From assembly GCF_032854445.1 (NCBI RefSeq), contig NC_088305.1, forward strand, positions 22,794,955-22,858,954: a stretch of DNA of 64,000 nt, given 5' to 3'. Numbering within the stretch: the stretch's first letter is position 1; each line of letters starts with the position of its first letter. The stretch is from Liolophura sinensis (taxonomy: Eukaryota > Mollusca > Polyplacophora > Chitonida > Chitonidae). Below, one piece after another: positions 60,555-64,000 of this stretch. The notes under the pieces were generated by a model. It had not been told where the DNA came from and did no database searches. It was given only the letters and a program-made list of their open reading frames with translations. The position numbers were made by a program, and so were the translations under genes.

Positions 60555-61320
60555 TGTTACGACCCAAACTGTCTGTATTATAAAGAGATGGCTTGTTCGA
60601 AATACACGACAGTTTAGCGGAAACAAAAAAGTAACCAAAATCAGCAGATTTTATTTTACAACAGTTTATTAGCTTAACAAGAACAGATAATAAAACTTAT
60701 ACAAATACTAAAGTACTTAAGTTTAACAAGAAAGGATAGCAGTATCTATACAAATACTAAAGTACTTACGGTGTCAAGTCCAAACAGACGCATATATTCC
60801 ACAATATATATACCACACAGGCATAAATGCTCAGAGGCAAATTCACAAGAGGGAAAATCCACAGTATAACTGAGTGTATGACGAAATATACACAAAATTC
60901 TACACAGAGGGTCCGTGTACTAATAAGGACTGTGTACACAAGAGCACGAATCAAATATACAAGTTCAGACTGAACAAGTGCTCGGTGGTGATGTAACAAA
61001 GCCAGAGGCTATAAAGACGCCAAAATTCAGCACAAAAGGCCCACTAAAGTAATACACAGCGAAAGCATCCAAAACTCTCAATATTTCTCCGTTCTCTTTT
61101 CTCTGTTCTCTCCGTTTAACCTGCTTTCATAGGTCTTCTATAGCCTGGTAGAATTGTCTAGAATAAGAAAATTCCTGAACACTTGATGTAAATAAACAGG
61201 CATCGAACTGAGCACATTCTGGAATATTCTAAGGTAGAGGTAGACAGCAGGCGCTGAACTCAGCGTATGTAAACAGTGGCAAGCTAAATTTAGAAACTGA
61301 CGGCAGTCGTGCACATAACA
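60555..61320. mobile_element. Solo LTR, 766 bp
   Basis: Begins TGTTACGACCC and ends GCACATAACA, so the termini are TG...CA inside a TGTTA/TAACA inverted repeat. A 4-bp ATAT target-site duplication flanks it (60551-60554 and 61321-61324). Joining the flanks restores a normal 60-bp unit. There is no internal gag-pol region. TGTTACGACCC is typical of Gypsy-type LTRs, in my memory. The strand is unclear: AATAAA-like and TATA-like motifs (TATAAAGACG near 61010) fit either. Confidence 0.85.
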
Positions 61321-62404
61321 ATATTTACATGTACAGTCGACGTCCGTGACTACGACTATGGGTTGTTCCAAGCACACAGTATATTTACATGTACAGTCGA
61401 CGTCCATGATGACGACTATGGGTTGTTCCAAGCACACGGTATATTTACATGTACAGTCGACGTCCATGATGACGACTATGGGTTGTACCAAGCACACTTT
61501 ATATTTATATGTACAGTCGACGTCCATGATGACGACTATGGGTTGTTCCAAGCACACAGTATATTTACATGTACAGTCGACGTCCATGATGACGACTATG
61601 GGTTGTTCCAAGCACACGGTATATTTACATGTACAGTCGACGTCCATGATGACGACTATGGGTTGTACCAAGCACACTTTATATTTATATGTACAGTCGA
61701 CGTCCATGATGACGACTATGGGTTGTACCAAGCACACTTTATATTTATATGTACAGTCGACATCCATGATGACGACTATGGGTTGTACCAAGAACACGGT
61801 ATATTTACATGTACAATCGACGTCCATAGCTACGACTATGGATTGTATAAAGCACACGGTATATTTGCATTTTAAAGCGACGTCTGTGACTACGACTATG
61901 GGTTGTACCAAACACATGGTATATTTACATGTTCAATGGACGTCCATGATCACGACTAAGGGTTGTACCAAGCACACTGTATATTTACATGTACTGGCGA
62001 CCTCTATGGCCACGACTATGGGTTGTACCAAGCACATGGTATATTTACATATACAGTCGACGTCCATGATTACTACCATGGGTTGTACCAAGAACACGGT
62101 ATATATACATGTACAGTCGACGTCCATGACTACGACTATGGGTTGTACCAAGCACACGGTATATTTACATGTACAGTCGACGTCCATGACTACGACTATG
62201 GGTTGTACCAAGCACACGGTATATTTACATGTACAGTCGACGTCCATGACTACGACTATGGGTTGTACCAAGCACACGGTATATTTACATGTACAGTCGA
62301 CGTCCATGACTACAACTATGGGTTGTGCAAAGCGCACGGTATATTTACGTGTACAGTCGACTTCCATGAACACGACTACGGGTTGTTCCAAGCACACAGT
62401 ATAT
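61321..62404. repeat. 60-bp minisatellite array 3, right part
   Basis: About 18 units. A three-unit (180-bp) block with endings CACAGT, CACGGT and CACTTT is repeated in tandem (61381-61560 and 61561-61740). A run of variants (GCATTTTAAAGCGACG, TGTTCAATGGACG, TGTACTGGCGACC) matches the variant block in array 2, so that block predates the duplication. Confidence 0.94.
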
Positions 62405-62463
62405 TTAGCACTTGTTTTTGTATCTCATTAATTCATGTTGCCTTCTTTCTGTTGTTTCTACAA

Positions 62464-62594
62464 CACATGGGGATGTGGTACGAAGTGCCATTTATACCCC
62501 GCAAACCTCTTCCCAAGGATTACGTTTACAACGATTTTATCCACACCTACTCTGACATGCCTAACATCACAGTGTCCATTCGTTTAGTTGGGAG
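62464..62594 (+). pseudogene. Lipocalin exon 5, copy 3 (splice acceptor lost)
   Basis: 131 bases, open throughout, encoding GMWYEVPFIPRKPLPKDYVY. The acceptor is CTACAA as in copy 2, and the donor GTGAGT is intact. The in-frame stop of copy 2 is absent, so that stop arose after copies 2 and 3 split. Exons 6-8 are missing downstream. Confidence 0.9.
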
Positions 62595-63931
62595 GTGAGT
62601 TGTTAAATTATTTATAAATTTAATCAAATTTACAAAACATTAGTCAATTATGTCGTTGTTTTCGTTGAACCTTGAAAATGTGACGGCACTGTCGATGTCA
62701 GCGCGCTCTAATCGGATAGGACGTCACACATGGAGTCTACTACATGATGATTCAGTGAGGAAGCACAATAACTATGGTCGTCTTGACAATGTCGTTACTT
62801 AACACGAATGGTGTTTAAAATACTGAATAAAGCTATGGACACGATTAGGTGTCGAAATATGATACATTTGCTTGATATAGTACATGCATCTCCATATGAA
62901 CACAATCTTCGGCTGAATTTATCACTTGAAAAAAGTGCTCTAGTCTCTTTACATAAACACATGGAGTAGATCTGTACAAATTCAAGTACGTGTTGTAAAC
63001 TTTTACGGAATTGATTCACCATCGATTTGTGCACACTTATTTTAGCTGTAACTCTGCGTCATGTTGATGTATATTTGATGGGAATGTTTACCTTTACAGT
63101 AGTTTAGCTGCTACACTAATAAAAAGAATGTCTGTTGTCTGCGTGATGCTAGAGTGTATTGTTATTATAACAGAATATTCAGTCATATTCAGCATAACAT
63201 CCTGTTGTTCTAATAGAATCTTTATGTTCAAGCAGTAGGATATGTATGCTATATTTAACAGAATAATGTGCTGCAATAACAGAACACATTCTAGCTTCAC
63301 CGAGACAGCAGACTTTCTGGTAAACTTAACAGATTAACTTTTTGAGTGTGTAAAGCATTAAGCGATGCTGTTGTACTTTCATAGCGCCTTGTTTATGTAA
63401 CTACGAAACTGGCTGGGAATTTACAGCCTCAAGAAGGGTTTATCTACAGCAAAGTGTACTGTTTAACATTATGGATTAGGAAAAAGTGTTCATTTCCTGT
63501 GCAAGATTATGATCTTCCAACATATCCACGTGTAGAGCTTGTGTTATGTGTCAAGTGCTGACAAAAGGCAATTTTGGTAGCGAGTATGATCGATTTTACA
63601 GATAGCTGAATATAGGCTGCTGGTTAAAGGAAATATAGAAGAATGATAACACGTGAACAAAGCTGTTTCCGCTGTCATCATGGGGACATGGTTATGCCTT
63701 TTAGCCATGTGATCGTGGTCTATGGGTGAAGCCACATCGTGTTTCCGGTTTCTGAAAATTCCAGATTATAAGTTGATTTATATAGTTCCCAAGCACGTCA
63801 GAAAACAGTCTGTATCCAGACCTCCTCCAAAAAAACTCAGGCTGTATTATATGCTGATTTTTGCTGTTAAATCTGTACATGTACATGTATGTCATGACAT
63901 CAGTTCAGTGTTTCATTTCTACCTGTTGCAG
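62595..63931. other. Lipocalin copy 3 intron sequence with the shared deletion
   Basis: Follows copy 2. The deletion junction is at about 63461. No exon remains before the window ends. Confidence 0.8.
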
Positions 63932-64000
63932 TTGAATGGGCCTCCATGGCTCAGTTGGTTAACGCGCTAGCGCAACGTAATGACCAAGGAGCCTCTCACC
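63932..64000 (+). repeat. SINE-A head, cut by the window end
   Basis: GGGCCTCCATGGCTCAGTTG, GTTAACGCGCTAGCGCAACG and TAATGACCAAGGAGCCTCTC. It sits at the place where copy 2 has a truncated SINE head. Confidence 0.85.

Overview
This is eukaryotic, gene-poor, repeat-dense DNA. It has an intron-rich gene with GT-AG splice sites, tRNA-derived SINEs, a Tc1 transposon, a solo LTR and many minisatellites. The commonest SINE (tail motif GTACGGCGTAAAAC followed by TAAA-type repeats) is of a kind I associate with molluscs and relatives, so the source is most likely a lophotrochozoan, probably a mollusc. That assignment is an inference from memory.

Left part (1-27000). I see no convincing protein gene. 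A ~7.6 kb segment (1-7686, A) recurs in the same orientation at 14084-21420 (A'). A ends exactly at a 200-N gap. Beyond the gap lies an inverted copy of the sequence that follows A' (7887-8850 against 21370-24500), then a fold-back repeat cluster (9940-11640), an inverted diverged copy of the left edge of A (11960-12545) and two minisatellites. A' runs into a 37-bp minisatellite (22840-24545) that is split by a SINE.

Centre (27000-41330). A lipocalin gene on the + strand (27103-35232, ten visible exons) has a TATA box and a perfect CRE upstream and a poly(A) signal downstream. It has two lipocalin modules with the same intron phases. The exon expected to complete module 1 probably lies in the second 200-N gap (28747-28946). 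Exon 1 carries an apparent one-base frameshift. Its introns hold a 60-bp minisatellite and a 36-bp minisatellite that looks born from a SINE. Downstream, a full Tc1/mariner element (38546-40070) sits ahead of a putative type II membrane, glycosyltransferase-like gene (40370-41328), which has one frameshift.

Right part (41330-64000). The lipocalin-to-glycosyltransferase-like block is repeated in tandem with a period of about 16 kb. Copy 2 (about 43860-55746) and the start of copy 3 (about 59840 onwards) are broken. Both lost the exon-5 splice acceptor and share a ~2.8 kb deletion that removes exons 6-8, so they descend from an already dead copy. The second glycosyltransferase-like copy is 5'-truncated and has an inserted stop. 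The 60-bp minisatellite occupies the same intron in all three lipocalin copies. It makes long open frames on both strands that I do not regard as genes. A solo LTR splits the third array.

Only the first lipocalin copy looks potentially functional. The rest of the window records tandem duplication, exon loss and satellite growth.
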